NCBI GenBank assembly: GCA_964547585.1
Contig: CAZJOI010000005.1
Coordinates: 1 to 49,061 of the forward strand
Source of the DNA: CAZSCF01 sp964547585
GTDB lineage: Bacteria > Patescibacteriota > Minisyncoccia > Moranbacterales > UBA2206
DNA length: 49,061 nucleotides
Direction of reading: 5' to 3'
This document shows positions 1 through 8,664 of this stretch, piece after piece. Position 1 is the first letter of the stretch, and every line of letters begins with the position of its first letter. The notes under the pieces are model-generated. The model did no database searches. It worked only from the letters and a program-made list of their open reading frames with translations, and was not told the DNA's origin. A program made the translations under genes and the position numbers.

Positions 1-3000
1 AGCTGCCAATCAATCTCAATTCTTTGTTGATATTGATATAGGTGGTGATACTGAAAGAGCCCGAAACATTGACCGTATTGCTTGCGCCTTCTTTGATTGC
101 GTCTATACCAGCTTGAATTGTATTATATGCATTCCAACCAGAAACATAACCGCAATTTCCACTTTCACAAACCCAGACTTCCGTTGGCACTACGCTGGTT
201 GTGTCAGTCGGAGTTTGCACGATTGTTTCATTGCCCACTGAATCTTTGGCCTGGATATAAAATTCATAATTGCCAACTTGCGGTGCGGTAAAACTGATCG
301 CACTGTCAGCTCCGGTATAAGCAACATAGCCATCACCAGAAGGACTATAAAGTGTCCAGTCTCCGCCATTAACTTTATAATAAAGTCTTCCAAAAGCTAC
401 GCCATTAGCATCAGTTGCCGTATAAGTTATGTTGAATGTTTGATTGCTGGAATCCGTTGGTGCTAAAATAGCATCTACTACGGGTGCAGTTGCATCAATA
501 TTGATATCATTAGCTGAAGCTAAAGTCGACTTGTTGCCAAGAGCATCCGAACCATAAAGACAAATCAATTTTCCGTTATTGGTTTCATTATTCTGAACTG
601 GAATTGCGGTGCCATCCGTATAGCCTAATGGATCATTAGAGCAAGTTGCATTGTCATTATATTTCCACTTACTTACTGTGGCATCTCCCCACCCTCCAGT
701 AATCGTATCGCTAGTGACTGGTCCAGCTGCAACATTATCTGTAAATGAAAGTGTCGGGCCGGTTATGTCGATATTAATGTCATTTCCGCTAACCTGATAC
801 GTTGTATTTCCAGCATTATCTGTTGCTTTGGCACAAATATACTTTCCATTATTGGTTTCGGTATTTATTACAAAATCTGCACCAGATGTAAATGCATTCC
901 CATATGTATCTGTTCCATCGCAAGTTGTATCAACACTGAATCCGTATTCAAAAGTCGCAGTATTTGGATTAGTTTCAGTCACAGTTATCCTGATTGTGTC
1001 TGAAGTTAATGGACCTGCTTCAACATCGTTGGTAAATGCGATGACTGGGAAAGTTTCATCCCAAATCAAAGTCATTGTATCTGAAGCACTGTTTCCAGCA
1101 TTGTCAGTTACAGTCAGTTTTATGGTATACGTTCCGTCAGTATCAGCTTCAATTGTTGTATCTTCTGTATTGGCTGATCCGAAAGTAATCGTTCCAGGAC
1201 CAGATTGTTTTGTCCAAGTATATGTTGCAACTCCCATACCAGCATCACTGACTGTTGCATTTTGAGTAAATTGGGCATTTTTTGATTGATCATCTCCTGC
1301 ATCTACGCTTGGTGCAGTTGCATCTTTTTCAACTGTATCTTCTGTTTCATTACTATGATTCCAGGCGCTGTCTACAAAATATACTGCCACAGCTACTGTT
1401 CCATCATTCAAAGTAGTAAGATTTATATCTGGGCTAACCGTAGTCGTATCAGTCATAGTAAAATGACTGGAAACTTCATGCGAATCTCCCTCATCTGTAA
1501 TTTCATAATAAGCTTCTGCTCCATTTTCACCGGTAACAGAAACATTAACATTTGCAACATTGGCAACATTTATTGGATCATCAACAAATGATACTGCGCT
1601 TGGCTTGGCTGGCGCACTAGTGTCTTTGGTAGCTGCTGAACCGTCTGTCCAATCAGAAGAGTTGGTACCAGCATCTTCTACTCTGGATTTAATAGTTAGT
1701 GCTCCTTGCTGTAAAGACGACGCATCCAAGATTACTTCTGTAGTAGTAACAGCACCAGAAATATCTTCATCACCTTCTACTGAATTTCCCAATCCATCAG
1801 TAATTTTTACATAAGCTTTTCCGCCATCCAAAGTTGCCACGTGGGTAACTTTAACCGTAACAGACTCATTATTATATATATTTATCGTATCCGCTGGATG
1901 ACCATTATCTAAAATTGTTCCCACTAGTTCAATAGTTTCATCGCTTGGTTTAGCAGGTTTGGAAGTCAAAAGAGAAAATTGTTTGTATGCGCTAACTTCA
2001 TTGGATGGTACAAGATCATCCGATGCAGAAACTTTTATACAATAAGCGGTTTCATCCAAAAGAGCTTCGCCTGCCGCTACCTGATATTGAGAAGTCGAGC
2101 CTGTGTCTTTATTCAACAAAGCACTTCCATAGTTCTGATCGGCACAAGTATCAGCTGTTTTGGCAATCAGCCACATTCCGTATTCCACATCTGTTCCAGA
2201 AACATCCGACCAATTGATAAGCGGGGTTGAATCATTCGTGCTTGATCCCGGAGAAGAAAAAGTCGGCGCAGTCAAATTGTCCACGTCGAAAGCATTGCTA
2301 TCGCCAGTTTTTCCATCTGCACTAGCACGCAGGACAACATTATCTTCCACTTTATTATATTTAAGCGTTACTGTATCATCCCCGTCGCTGGAAGTATCAG
2401 CTGAAGTATCGCCTACCAAAGCGCCTGACCCAGTCTGAACTGAAATAGCTACTGATCCACTACCAGTTGTTGTATTATTGTTCGCATCCTCGGCAGTAAC
2501 CGTCACATTAAAATCTACACCCACTGTTTTGTCTGTAATTGCGCTAATAATATAATGATCAACAACTCCCGGTTCAATTTCCACTGAAGCTTGGCTGTCG
2601 GCAGAATCTTCAAAAGATCCATCTAAAAGTTTCGATTCGGTGGTAAATTCGTAATTGCCAATAGTCGTTGGCATAGTTGAAGTTACTTTATAGGTAACAG
2701 TAAAATATTCGTTGGCTGCCATAGTCGTAATCGGAATAGTTACTTTTCTATCACTGATACTCACATTATCCAAATCCAAATTAGCTCCGTCTTTTTCAAC
2801 TATTACTATTTGTCCATCACCTGCTTCGGATTTAGGTTCTGGAAACGGAGAGGGAAATTCAATTCTGATCGCCCCGCCATCCATATCTTCCGACGGATCA
2901 AATGTGAATTTGAAATCTTGTGCTGCACCTCCAGCCGTTACCTCATCATCATTAACGGTCATGGTGCCACTGCCGTCCGCCGCGTTGGCTTGCATCATTC

Positions 3001-3133
3001 CCATCATCAGGAAATTCATGCTCGTCATATAGAAGACCAGGATTGGCATCATTACTATAGCCATAATTCTTTTTGCCATCACGACTTCTTTGGCGGAAAG
3101 ATTCAGCTGAAAGATGTGTTGGAGAGTTTTCAT
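1..3133 (-). CDS. Giant secreted surface protein, C-terminus beyond left edge
   Basis: One open frame of 1,044 codons without a stop runs from an ATG at 3133 off the left edge. The N-terminus has a basic stretch, then a hydrophobic Met-rich segment (about residues 24-50) ending near ANAADG, which looks like a signal peptide. After it come many beta-sandwich-like modules rich in Thr, Asp and Asn. Recurring phrases include DNAGNS and TSDTI. One module (about residues 610-680) looks PKD/REJ-like, with SGPGTITFGSANTEDTTIEA. Near the window edge the sequence VCESGNCGYVSGWNAYNTIQ followed by AGIDAI resembles the entry to a right-handed parallel beta-helix. This suggests an extracellular adhesin or giant cell-surface protein. 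It is a separate transcription unit, because the upstream CAP gene has its own terminator. No enzymatic motif is visible in the part present. Confidence 0.85.
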   Translation of the reverse strand, partial: MKTLQHIFQLNLSAKEVVMAKRIMAIVMMPILVFYMTSMNFLMMGMMQANAADGSGTMTVNDDEVTAGGAAQDFKFTFDPSEDMDGGAIRIEFPSPFPEPKSEAGDGQIVIVEKDGANLDLDNVSISDRKVTIPITTMAANEYFTVTYKVTSTMPTTIGNYEFTTESKLLDGSFEDSADSQASVEIEPGVVDHYIISAITDKTVGVDFNVTVTAEDANNNTTTGSGSVAISVQTGSGALVGDTSADTSSDGDDTVTLKYNKVEDNVVLRASADGKTGDSNAFDVDNLTAPTFSSPGSSTNDSTPLINWSDVSGTDVEYGMWLIAKTADTCADQNYGSALLNKDTGSTSQYQVAAGEALLDETAYCIKVSASDDLVPSNEVSAYKQFSLLTSKPAKPSDETIELVGTILDNGHPADTINIYNNESVTVKVTHVATLDGGKAYVKITDGLGNSVEGDEDISGAVTTTEVILDASSLQQGALTIKSRVEDAGTNSSDWTDGSAATKDTSAPAKPSAVSFVDDPINVANVANVNVSVTGENGAEAYYEITDEGDSHEVSSHFTMTDTTTVSPDINLTTLNDGTVAVAVYFVDSAWNHSNETEDTVEKDATAPSVDAGDDQSKNAQFTQNATVSDAGMGVATYTWTKQSGPGTITFGSANTEDTTIEADTDGTYTIKLTVTDNAGNSASDTMTLIWDETFPVIAFTNDVEAGPLTSDTIRITVTETNPNTATFEYGFSVDTTCDGTDTYGNAFTSGADFVINTETNNGKYICAKATDNAGNTTYQVSGNDINIDITGPTLSFTDNVAAGPVTSDTITGGWGDATVSKWKYNDNATCSNDPLGYTDGTAIPVQNNETNNGKLICLYGSDALGNKSTLASANDINIDATAPVVDAILAPTDSSNQTFNITYTATDANGVAFGRLYYKVNGGDWTLYSPSGDGYVAYTGADSAISFTAPQVGNYEFYIQAKDSVGNETIVQTPTDTTSVVPTEVWVCESGNCGYVSGWNAYNTIQAGIDAIKEGASNTVNVSGSFSITTYININKELRLIGS

Positions 3134-3134
3134 A

Positions 3135-3280
3135 TTTTTTATCCCTCACCACTTTTTGGCTCACGCCTTTGGCGGAAGGGTTTTATAAAAATTTTTAAAT
3201 TATTGCTTAATTACTTTTAAAAAATATCTACTATTATTTATATTTAATCTATAAGCCAGAAAGTGGTGAGGGATAAAAAA
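3135..3280. repeat. MITE-like element, copy 1 of the TTTATCCCTCACC family
   Basis: A 27-bp terminal inverted repeat (3135-3161 and 3254-3280) has one mismatch and brackets an AT-rich core with a small inner GGCGGAAGGG-type motif. The outer ends begin with TTTTTTATCCCTCACC. The same end sequence bounds elements at 12219-12323 and 22089-22222. It lies between the intrinsic terminator and the start codon of the giant surface gene, so it forms part of that gene's leader. It encodes no protein and looks like a non-autonomous mobile element. Confidence 0.8.
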
Positions 3281-3326
3281 AGACCAATCAAAATTAACTA
3301 ACCCTAATTAATTCAAATTGGTCTTT
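3275..3326 (-). terminator. Intrinsic terminator/attenuator in the leader of the giant gene
   Basis: AAAGACCAAT (3279-3288) pairs perfectly with ATTGGTCTTT (3317-3326) across a 28-nt loop. Read on the minus strand, the stem is followed at once by a run of U. It lies between the promoter at 3527-3555 and the giant gene. It would therefore stop transcription before that gene unless it is bypassed. Confidence 0.7.
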
Positions 3327-3365
3327 CAAAAAAATTTGAAAATTTTTCACCCGCATTTTATTCAT
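3294..3365 (-). CDS. Possible 23-residue leader peptide
   Basis: An ATG at 3365 follows a purine-rich GAGGAAGGG about 8 nt upstream and opens a 23-residue frame (MNKMRVKNFQIF...) that stops with TAA inside the loop of the terminator hairpin. Its position between a promoter and an intrinsic terminator is the classic layout of an attenuation leader. The peptide has no striking run of a single amino acid, so the sensed signal is unknown. It could also be a chance frame. Confidence 0.35.
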   Translation of the reverse strand: MNKMRVKNFQIFLKDQFELIRVS

Positions 3366-3526
3366 TTGTAATCCCTTCCTCGTTTTATTTTTTATCTTTT
3401 GCTTGAAAAAAATTTCGACAAAAACAAAAACCAGGCGCCTTGTCCTCCCTTTTTTATTTTTGTTTTTTTTAGCTTTATTAATTTTCTAAAAAGCGAATCA
3501 GAATTCAAGTTTCATTCTGTATAATT

Positions 3527-3555
3527 ATTATCTTATCTGGGGCTTTTTTTGTCAA
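3527..3555 (-). promoter_or_regulatory. Strong sigma-70-type promoter for the giant surface gene
   Basis: On the minus strand TTGACA (3550-3555) and GATAAT (3527-3532) are 17 bp apart. The predicted start near 3520 gives a leader of about 390 nt before the ATG at 3133. This 3134-3693 stretch has no conventional gene. It holds this promoter, the mini-ORF, the terminator and the MITE-like element. Confidence 0.75.
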
Positions 3556-3617
3556 GATATGCTTACCCCTACCTTGACAAAAAAATAAAATATTTTTTAG
3601 CTGTAGCGGAAATAAGC

Positions 3618-3648
3618 TAAAAAAACGAACTCTTCTCAAAAAAGTTCG
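3618..3648 (-). terminator. Intrinsic terminator of the CAP gene
   Basis: CGAACT (3626-3631) pairs with AGTTCG (3643-3648). On the minus strand the hairpin is followed by a run of seven to eight U. It lies 46 bp after the CAP stop codon. Confidence 0.8.
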
Positions 3649-3693
3649 CTTTTAAATTTGAAGTTTGAAGTTTCAAAAAAAATCAGTATCCTT

Positions 3694-4587
3694 TCATCTG
3701 CGCAATTTCATTTGTTCCAAGTAAATAGTCTTGCTATCTCCGGAACTGATTGAGAGTCTCTTCAAAAATTCCAAATATTCTTCTCGACTGATGGTATAGA
3801 GATTAAAAGAAGGATTACTTATATCCAATTCTTTCTTTTTGGCACCAAAAAATGAATCGAGGATAATCCACAAAAGAATCAATGAATTGAGAAGGATAAT
3901 TACCAGAATGACTGTGGCTGATCCGTCTCCCAGATATTCCATAAATTTGGTTTTGTTTTGAGCTCCCATAATTGAACCTGATAATTTTTCTCCAGCATCC
4001 AACAACTTACCATTAAAGTTTTGCAACAAATTCATTTGAACTTCCGGCAAAGAATTTTTAGCTATCACAGATTTCCCTGCTCCATTTCCAGCATAGGCTG
4101 TTTGGGTTCCAAATTCTTGAACTGTTACAGTCGCTAGCTTGCCATTAATGAATCCTTTTTTAACAGCCAATCCAACTTCTTGATAATTCGTATCCAAAAT
4201 ATTTTTTCTGTGAGTTTCACTCTCCATCCAAGCTTTTTGCTGATCTTCCGCTGAAGAAAAATTGATGGCCAGGTTTTCTCCGGCAAATTTATAGTTGTAA
4301 CCTTCTTTATCAAACCAAACCCAGGGCGTAATTCCTTTGGGTGAAGTATGAGCAAAATAATTATTTTTCAGCATATCATCGGCCTTGTCTGAAGCTACTT
4401 GAAAAAGCTTGTTATTAGCCTCTAGGGGCGCAAGCCCTTTTTCAACTCGAGCTTGATTAAGCAGTTCCAAAACACTTCGTTCCGTAATCGGACTAGCCAA
4501 AACTTCATTCCCCCAAAAAGCAAAAAAACCCAGAAACACTAGGTAAAATACGATTTTATTGGATTTTATGTGTATTTTTGTCTTCAT
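3694..4587 (-). CDS. CAP (SCP/PR1, YkwD-like) domain protein, membrane-bound
   Basis: 297 residues. A signal segment (about residues 12-31) ends near VLASP. It is followed by a CAP domain (about 36-165) with the family hallmarks: LLNQARVEKGLAPL, NNYFAHTSPKG, GENLA and HRKNILDTNYQEVGLA. A second hydrophobic helix (about 224-245) anchors the protein, with a short cytoplasmic tail. CAP domains are extracellular and often cell-wall associated in bacteria; the biochemical role here is not known. It is monocistronic, with its own terminator downstream and the terminator of the upstream gene just before it. Confidence 0.85.
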   Translation of the reverse strand: MKTKIHIKSNKIVFYLVFLGFFAFWGNEVLASPITERSVLELLNQARVEKGLAPLEANNKLFQVASDKADDMLKNNYFAHTSPKGITPWVWFDKEGYNYKFAGENLAINFSSAEDQQKAWMESETHRKNILDTNYQEVGLAVKKGFINGKLATVTVQEFGTQTAYAGNGAGKSVIAKNSLPEVQMNLLQNFNGKLLDAGEKLSGSIMGAQNKTKFMEYLGDGSATVILVIILLNSLILLWIILDSFFGAKKKELDISNPSFNLYTISREEYLEFLKRLSISSGDSKTIYLEQMKLRR

Positions 4588-4593
4588 GGGAAT

Positions 4594-4622
4594 AAAAAAA
4601 GCGTTTCACCCATCTGAAACAC
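4594..4622 (-). terminator. Intrinsic terminator after the lysozyme-like gene
   Basis: GTTTCA (4603-4608) pairs with TGAAAC (4615-4620). On the minus strand a U-run follows (4594-4600). It separates the gene ending at 4705 from the CAP gene. Confidence 0.8.
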
Positions 4623-4704
4623 CTTTGTAAAGCTTTATTTGCAGCACTTCTGCCACTCCTACCTTTCTATTATACTCTTTTTTAGGGTAAAAGTCAACAG
4701 AAAA

Positions 4705-5769
4705 CTACTTGTTTAATTTTTTGAAATATAGATCTACATCACTTATCCATTTTTTGACTGCGACTGGATTGTCCCATGAGCAATCATAGCCACATTTCCA
4801 AACCACCATTTTGGCTGGAGTATTAAGCTTCTCATTAGAAACTAAGAATTCAATTCGCTTAGCCACCGTATTTACAGCATCTTCTGGGCTATCGAAACAA
4901 GTGTGTCCGCCAGTTCCCATTCGGTCGCGAATACCACGATAACCCCAATAATTATAACAGTCTTGTCCATTCAAAACTGGTACACGTTTACCCCAAGCAC
5001 TTTCTTTTCTGGCAATCGCTACCAGAAGTGCCGCCACTATTTTGTCCTTTTTGACAATATAGGGAACCATTTTTTCAATTGGATAGCCCGCAACCATTTT
5101 ATCTATTTCTCCCTTCATCGCTTTTTTAGCATCGCTTTCTTTTTCAAACTTATCATAATCACTGAGAAGTTTTGTCATAAACTCAGGATCAATATCATCA
5201 CTCAAATCTTTCTCATCTGCTCTGGTCGCATAGGCTCCCGCCACTTCTCTGCTGATCGTTTTACTTTCTTCTATTTTAGCTGAGACACTGCCGCCCAAAT
5301 AGCGATAGATCAGAGTCATCGTAATCATTCCAAAAATCACCGCTCCGACAACGGAAACATTCCACATTCTGGCAGCTGACAAACCCTGAACTGAACCCTG
5401 AAGCAGATCCGCAAGATAGTTTTTTAAACTGGAATATCTTTTTCTGATAGTAAGCTGGACAACATCAACCCGACCCAGAGAATAAACTCTGGTTTTTTCA
5501 AACTGACTGGAATTCAAACTGTCCAAACGTCTGGTTATTCTGAAAATTCGTTCTTTTTTCAATAACCGCTCATATTCATTTGGAGTAAAATAGAGCTTGG
5601 AATCCTCAGTAAAAAAAGCTTCCGTCCTCCCGTTCTTGGAAAACAGAATAGATTTGCCTTTGTTCTTTTTTGCAAAGCGATACAGCGGAAAATCAAAAGA
5701 TTTGGGAGACTGAATTTTTCCCGCTAAACCATCAATGAAAAGTATGTTTGTTTTTCTTTTTTGACTCAT
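4705..5769 (-). CDS. Membrane-anchored lysozyme/transglycosylase-like protein
   Basis: About 354 residues. An upstream in-frame TTG at 5775 is possible, but the ATG at 5769 is preferred. A basic cytoplasmic N-terminal part (about 1-135) precedes one TM helix (about 140-163), a charged linker, and a C-terminal domain. That domain starts at VAALLVAIARKESAWGK and carries CYNYWGYRG, an EDAVNTVAKRI stretch and MVVWKCGYDCSWDNP. The Glu in the KES motif resembles the catalytic Glu of soluble lytic transglycosylases and lysozymes. The same domain recurs in the gene at 21455-22075, so the two form a paralogous pair. Action on peptidoglycan is an inference from the motif. Confidence 0.6.
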   Translation of the reverse strand: MSQKRKTNILFIDGLAGKIQSPKSFDFPLYRFAKKNKGKSILFSKNGRTEAFFTEDSKLYFTPNEYERLLKKERIFRITRRLDSLNSSQFEKTRVYSLGRVDVVQLTIRKRYSSLKNYLADLLQGSVQGLSAARMWNVSVVGAVIFGMITMTLIYRYLGGSVSAKIEESKTISREVAGAYATRADEKDLSDDIDPEFMTKLLSDYDKFEKESDAKKAMKGEIDKMVAGYPIEKMVPYIVKKDKIVAALLVAIARKESAWGKRVPVLNGQDCYNYWGYRGIRDRMGTGGHTCFDSPEDAVNTVAKRIEFLVSNEKLNTPAKMVVWKCGYDCSWDNPVAVKKWISDVDLYFKKLNK

Positions 5770-5836
5770 TAGCAAAATTGTCTTAACTTCCAGTTACTTA
5801 GATTATTATACCGTTTTTGGAAGATTTTAACAAACT

Positions 5837-6235
5837 TTACTGGCCATTAGCCTTGTCTTGAAAGAATTTTTCTATCTTGGGTGAACCAATCAAACACTCG
5901 CCATTGGAATAAAGAAATGGTACGGCAATTTCCTCTTTTTTCAGATTACATTCCAAGGCTTTTTCCTGCAGAAGGGCTGCGTTTTTTTTGTTATACCAAA
6001 CTTCCAACAAATCAAATTTAACTTTCTCGGCAATGTTATTCTCTGCTAGGAACTTCTCTGTTTCAATGCAATGGGAACATTCCTTGCCATAGAAAAAAAT
6101 AATATCGGAGATAATGGGTGTCGCTTCTTGATTTTCATTCAAGTTGCTCGAGTGTGAACTCCAAATCCAAAGCCCAGCAGACAAAGCGATAATGGAAATT
6201 ATAATTACCGCAATTGTTACAACATTCTTTTGCAT
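5837..6235 (-). CDS. Membrane-anchored thioredoxin/glutaredoxin-like protein (CSHC)
   Basis: 132 residues. An N-terminal TM anchor (about 6-25) is followed by a small thioredoxin-fold domain with FFYGKECSHCIETEKFL. The CxxC motif is CSHC, and a cis-Pro candidate lies in VPFLYSNGECLIG. The domain would sit outside the cell, so disulfide reduction, exchange or isomerisation of exported proteins is plausible. Several Cys-rich secreted proteins are encoded just upstream (7.0-11.6 kb) and could be substrates. It has its own good promoter. Confidence 0.75.
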   Translation of the reverse strand: MQKNVVTIAVIIISIIALSAGLWIWSSHSSNLNENQEATPIISDIIFFYGKECSHCIETEKFLAENNIAEKVKFDLLEVWYNKKNAALLQEKALECNLKKEEIAVPFLYSNGECLIGSPKIEKFFQDKANGQ

Positions 6236-6278
6236 AAAATACTTTTTTGGATGTTAAATATTAATATTGTATGGTGTA

Positions 6279-6306
6279 ATTTTAACATACCGAAAAATAG
6301 TGTCAA
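6279..6306 (-). promoter_or_regulatory. Promoter for the thioredoxin-like gene
   Basis: Minus strand TTGACA (6301-6306), 16-bp spacer, TAAAAT (6279-6284) preceded by TGT, an extended -10. It lies 44 bp upstream of the start at 6235. Confidence 0.65.
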
Positions 6307-6347
6307 AAAAAGCCTTGGAAAAATCCGGGACTTGAGTTCTAAAAGGA

Positions 6348-6369
6348 AAAACAGGGTTTCCCCTGTTTT
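6348..6369 (-). terminator. Intrinsic terminator of the secreted-protein operon
   Basis: AAAACAGGG (6348-6356) and CCCTGTTTT (6361-6369) form a 9-bp stem with a 4-nt loop. It lies 45 bp after the stop at 6414 and probably ends the operon that starts at 11.6 kb. Confidence 0.75.
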
Positions 6370-6413
6370 AGATTTTATAACATCATCTCATGCTCTGCAA
6401 AAACAGCTAATCT

Positions 6414-7034
6414 CTATTTGATTTTTTCATAAAGCTTAGAATATCCAGAAAAAATTACCAAACCTGCAGCCGTTACCTCATTTTCTTTAGTGTCTGTCTG
6501 CTGTGAAAATACTGCAAAAATAGGATCTTCCAGAGACTCAACTTTCAAATCATCCAACGCTATATCGGTTTCATTTTCAAGCGTATATTTACCTTCTGGT
6601 AGAGAGCCTATGGTAAATTTTTTAATCTTAGTCTCATTGTTTAGAATAATACCTTTTAAAGGAAGTGAAGTGGCAGCTTTTTCATAGTCTGGATGACCAA
6701 TAAAATCAAAGGTTGGTTTATTATCGACTGTCCAATGACCACGCAGCATTATTTTCTTGCTGTCACCTTCTGCTTTAATATCTTTAATTTCTGGCAAACC
6801 CAGAAAACCACCGGCTTTTTCTGGCGTTTTTACATCAAAAGATTTATTGTCCCCTTTTACTATTTCTGCTGGTTGGTTTGGAAGATTTTTAAGAACATCC
6901 GATGCTAAATTTCCTATTTTCTGATCAATTTGATTTCTGCCTAGATTTTGATACATAAAAATACAGGCGGAGATAGAAATTATCGAAAATACCAAAGAAA
7001 TAATGACTATTATTTTTAATGTTTTGTCTGGCAT
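6414..7034 (-). CDS. Membrane-anchored hypothetical protein
   Basis: 206 residues, not recognised. One N-terminal TM helix (about residues 7-29) is followed by an extracellular region. Its middle part, IMLRGHWTVDNKPTFDFIG, and the later GSLPEGKYTLENETDIALDD suggest a small beta-rich domain. There are no cysteines in the mature part, unlike its upstream neighbours. It is the last gene of the run 11559 to 6414 and lies 26 bp after the stop of the preceding gene, so it is likely cotranscribed. Confidence 0.6.
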   Translation of the reverse strand: MPDKTLKIIVIISLVFSIISISACIFMYQNLGRNQIDQKIGNLASDVLKNLPNQPAEIVKGDNKSFDVKTPEKAGGFLGLPEIKDIKAEGDSKKIMLRGHWTVDNKPTFDFIGHPDYEKAATSLPLKGIILNNETKIKKFTIGSLPEGKYTLENETDIALDDLKVESLEDPIFAVFSQQTDTKENEVTAAGLVIFSGYSKLYEKIK

Positions 7035-7060
7035 ATTTTTTTATTTTATTTTTTTAATAT

Positions 7061-7603
7061 TTAAAAATAAGAAGGCATAAAAAAAGGAGGTCCGCATAAA
7101 ATAGGTGTTTCTTCTCCACAAGATATAGTTGTTGCGGAAGCTGTTAAATTTCTGTCATCGCAAGTGTATGTGGTTATTGTAGCTGTTCCTCTAGTATCGC
7201 AAGTCTCAAGGTGGTAATAGCTTTCATCCTGACAAGAACATGTTGCTCCACCAGTACATGCACTGACTACTTGACTGGTACCTCCATCAAGTAAATAGCT
7301 GCTACCAAAGGTACAATAATTATCCGAAGCTAAGCAACACAAAGTATTTAAACCCTGTACGTTGTGGTCCACATAAGCTGTAGCAACTGTTCCTGCTGAA
7401 TAATAACCTGCAGCACAATAGCTCGTCATGCCAGCACTGTAGCATGCGCCTTGGCCTAATGTTACGCCCCCACTTGGCATTGGAAGATTCCCTCCTGGAG
7501 GAGCAACCGTTGGCTCCGTCCAAGCCTTGGAAAACTGGAGAGTTAGTCCGAATATTATTCCAATAACCACGACACCGATCCAATAGGCTGTTTTTTTTAA
7601 CAT
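7061..7603 (-). CDS. Secreted Cys-rich protein with the LQFAxAW-type signal
   Basis: 180 residues. The N-terminal segment YWIGVVVIGIIFGLTLQFSK, followed by AWTEPTVAPPGGN, closely matches the starts of the proteins at 10104-11063 and 11191-11559, so the three share one export leader. The mature part has many Cys, including CC and CSC, and is rich in Gly, Thr and Ser. A disulfide-stabilised surface or pilin-like subunit is possible. No enzymatic motif is visible. Confidence 0.65.
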   Translation of the reverse strand: MLKKTAYWIGVVVIGIIFGLTLQFSKAWTEPTVAPPGGNLPMPSGGVTLGQGACYSAGMTSYCAAGYYSAGTVATAYVDHNVQGLNTLCCLASDNYCTFGSSYLLDGGTSQVVSACTGGATCSCQDESYYHLETCDTRGTATITTYTCDDRNLTASATTISCGEETPILCGPPFFMPSYF

Positions 7604-7643
7604 ATTTTTTTAAAATAAAAAATTATTTATTTGATATTTAAAA

Positions 7644-8591
7644 TTATGGAGCAACTTCTTTCCATCCTCCGATTTTTTGGAAGAAGCAATCCTTATCACT
7701 TGAGCATTCCGAATTGCAAGAGCTGGCGTCTGAAACTCCATATTGAGATTCTTCATTGCATGTCCCGCCTCCACATTTACGTTCATTACAAAATGCCGAA
7801 ACCATAACTGTTTTCGTCGCGCTTCCTCCTGGCCCCGTACAGTCAAGTTGATACGATACGATCGGAGAAGATTGGCTTATGCTTTGATTCCCATTCATTG
7901 ATGCCAGTGCTCCCGTCCATAATACTGAACCTCCGCTTTTTGTACAGCTTGACGCGCCAATTACCGACCAAGATAATGTAATGTCTTGAGGCAATGATAC
8001 TGCGTCAACATTTATAGAAATTGGTAATGCATTAAATGTAATTATTGGTGGCCCTGAAAACATAGCCCTAATTGCCCCCAATTCATCAGACCAAGCGAAA
8101 CCCATCAATGAACTGCCTGAAACAGAAAAACCATAGGGAGCTCCGTTCATTGCAGTTCCATTTAATCTTATCCAGCCTTCCCATCCATCTGAATTTCCCT
8201 CTTCAAAGGCAGTTTTGATTGATAAGATCCTCGCCCATCCTTTTATATCATTCCCTATTCTCTGAGGAGCACAAGGGACAACAGGACAACCCACAACATC
8301 AGCCGCATTGAAACTAATCCAACCGATATTTTCACTCCAAGCATAGCCAGAAAGATTGCCGTCTGAAGTTGGAACTTGAACACCATAGGCAATTGGTCCG
8401 GCCGTATTTGTATTGCTCAGACTTATAAGCCCAACACCTGTGTGTGTTCCGTCCCAAGGCATTGCTCCATCAACTTCAACTCCACCGCCCCAAAGCCAAC
8501 CAGCCACAGAAGCAGCTTTTGTCTTTATTGCTCCTGCCACAAAAAAAACAATAAAGAAAATAACTATTGAAATGACTATTTTATTTTTCAT
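7644..8591 (-). CDS. Secreted Trp-rich repeat protein (GYAWSENIGWISF type)
   Basis: 315 residues with an N-terminal signal (about 5-27). The mature part begins with WLWGGG and carries degenerate repeats: GVGLISLSN, LSGYAWSENIGWISFN, KGWARI, EGWIRLNG and MGFAWSDELGAI. Near 205-265 an Ig-like stretch (ITLSWSVIGASSC) is followed by a Cys-rich tail ending WKEVAP. The protein encoded just upstream (8665-9501) has the same architecture and the tail WREVAP, so they are tandem paralogues. These repeats are frequent in CPR surface proteins; their function is unknown. Confidence 0.7.
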   Translation of the reverse strand: MKNKIVISIVIFFIVFFVAGAIKTKAASVAGWLWGGGVEVDGAMPWDGTHTGVGLISLSNTNTAGPIAYGVQVPTSDGNLSGYAWSENIGWISFNAADVVGCPVVPCAPQRIGNDIKGWARILSIKTAFEEGNSDGWEGWIRLNGTAMNGAPYGFSVSGSSLMGFAWSDELGAIRAMFSGPPIITFNALPISINVDAVSLPQDITLSWSVIGASSCTKSGGSVLWTGALASMNGNQSISQSSPIVSYQLDCTGPGGSATKTVMVSAFCNERKCGGGTCNEESQYGVSDASSCNSECSSDKDCFFQKIGGWKEVAP

Positions 8592-8664
8592 ACCTTCTTG
8601 GCTTATTTTTATGTTTATTTCCAGTGCTTTTTGAAGTTTTCAAAAGCATAATCAATAAACATTC

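Noticed and set aside
97..2438. Several plus-strand open frames of 60-145 codons
   Set aside because: They are opposite to the continuous 1,044-codon minus-strand frame and have no starts with ribosome sites or recognisable domains.
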